DNA from: CAZPXZ01 sp965221505
GTDB lineage: Bacteria > Pseudomonadota > Alphaproteobacteria > Rhodobacterales > CAZPXZ01
Assembly: GCA_965221505.1 (NCBI GenBank)
Contig: CBDCSI010000002.1
Span: forward strand, 248,001-312,000
DNA: 64,000 nt
Reading direction: 5' to 3'
The notes under the pieces were generated by a model that did not search any database, was not told the origin of the DNA, and saw nothing but the letters and a program-made list of their open reading frames with translations. A program made the position numbers and the translations under genes. Of the stretch, positions 63,268-64,000 are shown in pieces. Positions within the stretch are counted from its first letter, which is position 1. Each line of letters opens with the position of its first letter.

Positions 63268-64000
63268 TCAGGAAACCTGCCGGCGGTCGAATTCCGGCTT
63301 CAGCGAGCGGTACAGCCGCCGATAGACCGCCAGCCGCTCCGCGCAGGCTTCCGCGAGTTCGGCGTCCGGCTCCGCTTCCTCCGACACCGGCGGCGCGGTA
63401 CACACCGCCGCCGGATCCTCGCCGGTCGCGGCCAGCCGCGCCAGCCGCGCCGCGCCGAAGGCCGGACCCATCTCGCCCCGCTCGTGATACCGGAGCGAAC
63501 GCCCGAGCGTCGACGCCAGAATGCGCCCCCAGTAGCCGCTTCGGGCGCCGCCGCCGACCACGGAAATCGTGCGGATCTCGGCGCCCGCCTGCAGGAGAGC
63601 GTCCTGACCGTCGGCGAAGGCGAACGCGACGCCCTCGAGCACGGCGCGGGCCAGCGTCGCGCGGCCTACGTCATGCGTCAGCCCGTAGAACGCGCCCATC
63701 GCCCGCGGATCGTTATGCGGCGTCCGCTCGCCCGAAAGATAGGGAAGGAAGACCAACTCGCTCGGGCCGCCGCCGGCCGACTCGACTTCGGCCAGAAGCG
63801 AGGGGACGTCCGCGGCGCCGGTCAGGCCGGCGACCCATTCGACGCACGCCGCCGCGCTCAGGATGACGCTCATCTGGTGCCAGGTATCGGGCAGGCAGTG
63901 GCAAAACGCGTGCACGGCCCGTTCCGGGTTCGGCGAGTAGGCGGCGTTCGAGACGAAGAGGACTCCCGACGTGCCGAGCGAGAGGAATCCGGCGCCGGGC
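63268..64000 (-). CDS. Xylulokinase-like FGGY carbohydrate kinase, C-terminal part
   Basis: The frame is open to the right edge, so the N-terminus is missing. About 243 residues are visible: FLSLGTSGVLFVSNAAY and the FGGY C-terminal ATP-binding GGGARSGYWGRILAST, with the LPYLSGERTPHNDP xylulokinase signature. It phosphorylates a ketose such as D-xylulose. It is convergent with the ABC transporter operon. Confidence 0.9.
   Translation of the reverse strand, partial: PGAGFLSLGTSGVLFVSNAAYSPNPERAVHAFCHCLPDTWHQMSVILSAAACVEWVAGLTGAADVPSLLAEVESAGGGPSELVFLPYLSGERTPHNDPRAMGAFYGLTHDVGRATLARAVLEGVAFAFADGQDALLQAGAEIRTISVVGGGARSGYWGRILASTLGRSLRYHERGEMGPAFGAARLARLAATGEDPAAVCTAPPVSEEAEPDAELAEACAERLAVYRRLYRSLKPEFDRRQVS

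Overview
The window is very GC-rich, densely coded DNA from what looks like an alphaproteobacterium. The evidence for that is the TIGR02300/FYDLN-type zinc-ribbon protein with an acidic tail, the rpmH-rnpA-yidD-yidC-yihA block, a pyrB-pyrC-plsY operon whose PyrC lacks the HxH motif in the way seen in that class, a ptsN-hpf pair, and three tRNA genes that encode CCA. There is no sign of a plasmid or prophage. Most genes are ordinary chromosomal housekeeping or catabolic genes, with several accessory patches.

Region by region. Positions 1-11112 hold the machinery of a RiPP (ribosomally made, modified peptide) pathway: a SagB-type azoline dehydrogenase (cut off by the window edge), an NHLM-type export system (HlyD-like adaptor, C39 peptidase/ABC transporter, second ABC protein), an unrecognised 366-aa protein, and a fused leader-binding/YcaO cyclodehydratase. 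No precursor lies inside this block, but an NHLP-leader precursor with a GG cleavage site and a 17-residue, cysteine-free core sits at 23262-23549, about 12 kb away. Positions 12072-22931 are housekeeping: glnE, an MDR oxidoreductase, a P1 peptidase, a MerA-like flavoprotein with its VTT membrane partner, then rpmH-rnpA-yidD-yidC-yihA. Between yihA and argB lies about 5 kb of accessory DNA holding the precursor and a kinase/enolase-like/2-hydroxyacid dehydrogenase operon. Positions 27915-34179 hold argB, a GST, pyrB, a pyrC-like gene, plsY, a DMT exporter and a nucleoside deoxyribosyltransferase.

Positions 34297-39552 hold tRNA-Pro(CGG), the FYDLN protein, tRNA-Ala(GGC), a frameshifted AlbA_2/RecG-like gene, ptsN, hpf, tRNA-Met(CAT) and a DUF2237 gene. 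Positions 39687-50408 hold a dimethylglycine/sarcosine dehydrogenase-like gene, a DgcN-like gene, a 1008-aa protein of unknown function, an SDR, a lone molybdopterin dehydrogenase large subunit and a uracil-DNA glycosylase. Positions 50409-53260 are gene-poor and carry one membrane-anchored coiled-coil gene built from DNA-level repeats. From 53261 on there are a hydantoinase/oxoprolinase-like gene, a HalD/ArpA-like oxygenase, a complete branched-chain-type ABC transporter operon (livH-M-G-F, acyl-CoA ligase, binding protein) and the C-terminal part of a xylulokinase-like gene running off the end.

The most notable item is the split RiPP pathway. Leader-binding/cyclodehydration, oxidation, leader cleavage and export can all be assigned to genes at 1-11112, while the only recognisable substrate is encoded elsewhere and has an atypical core. 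The function of the 366-aa partner protein is unknown.
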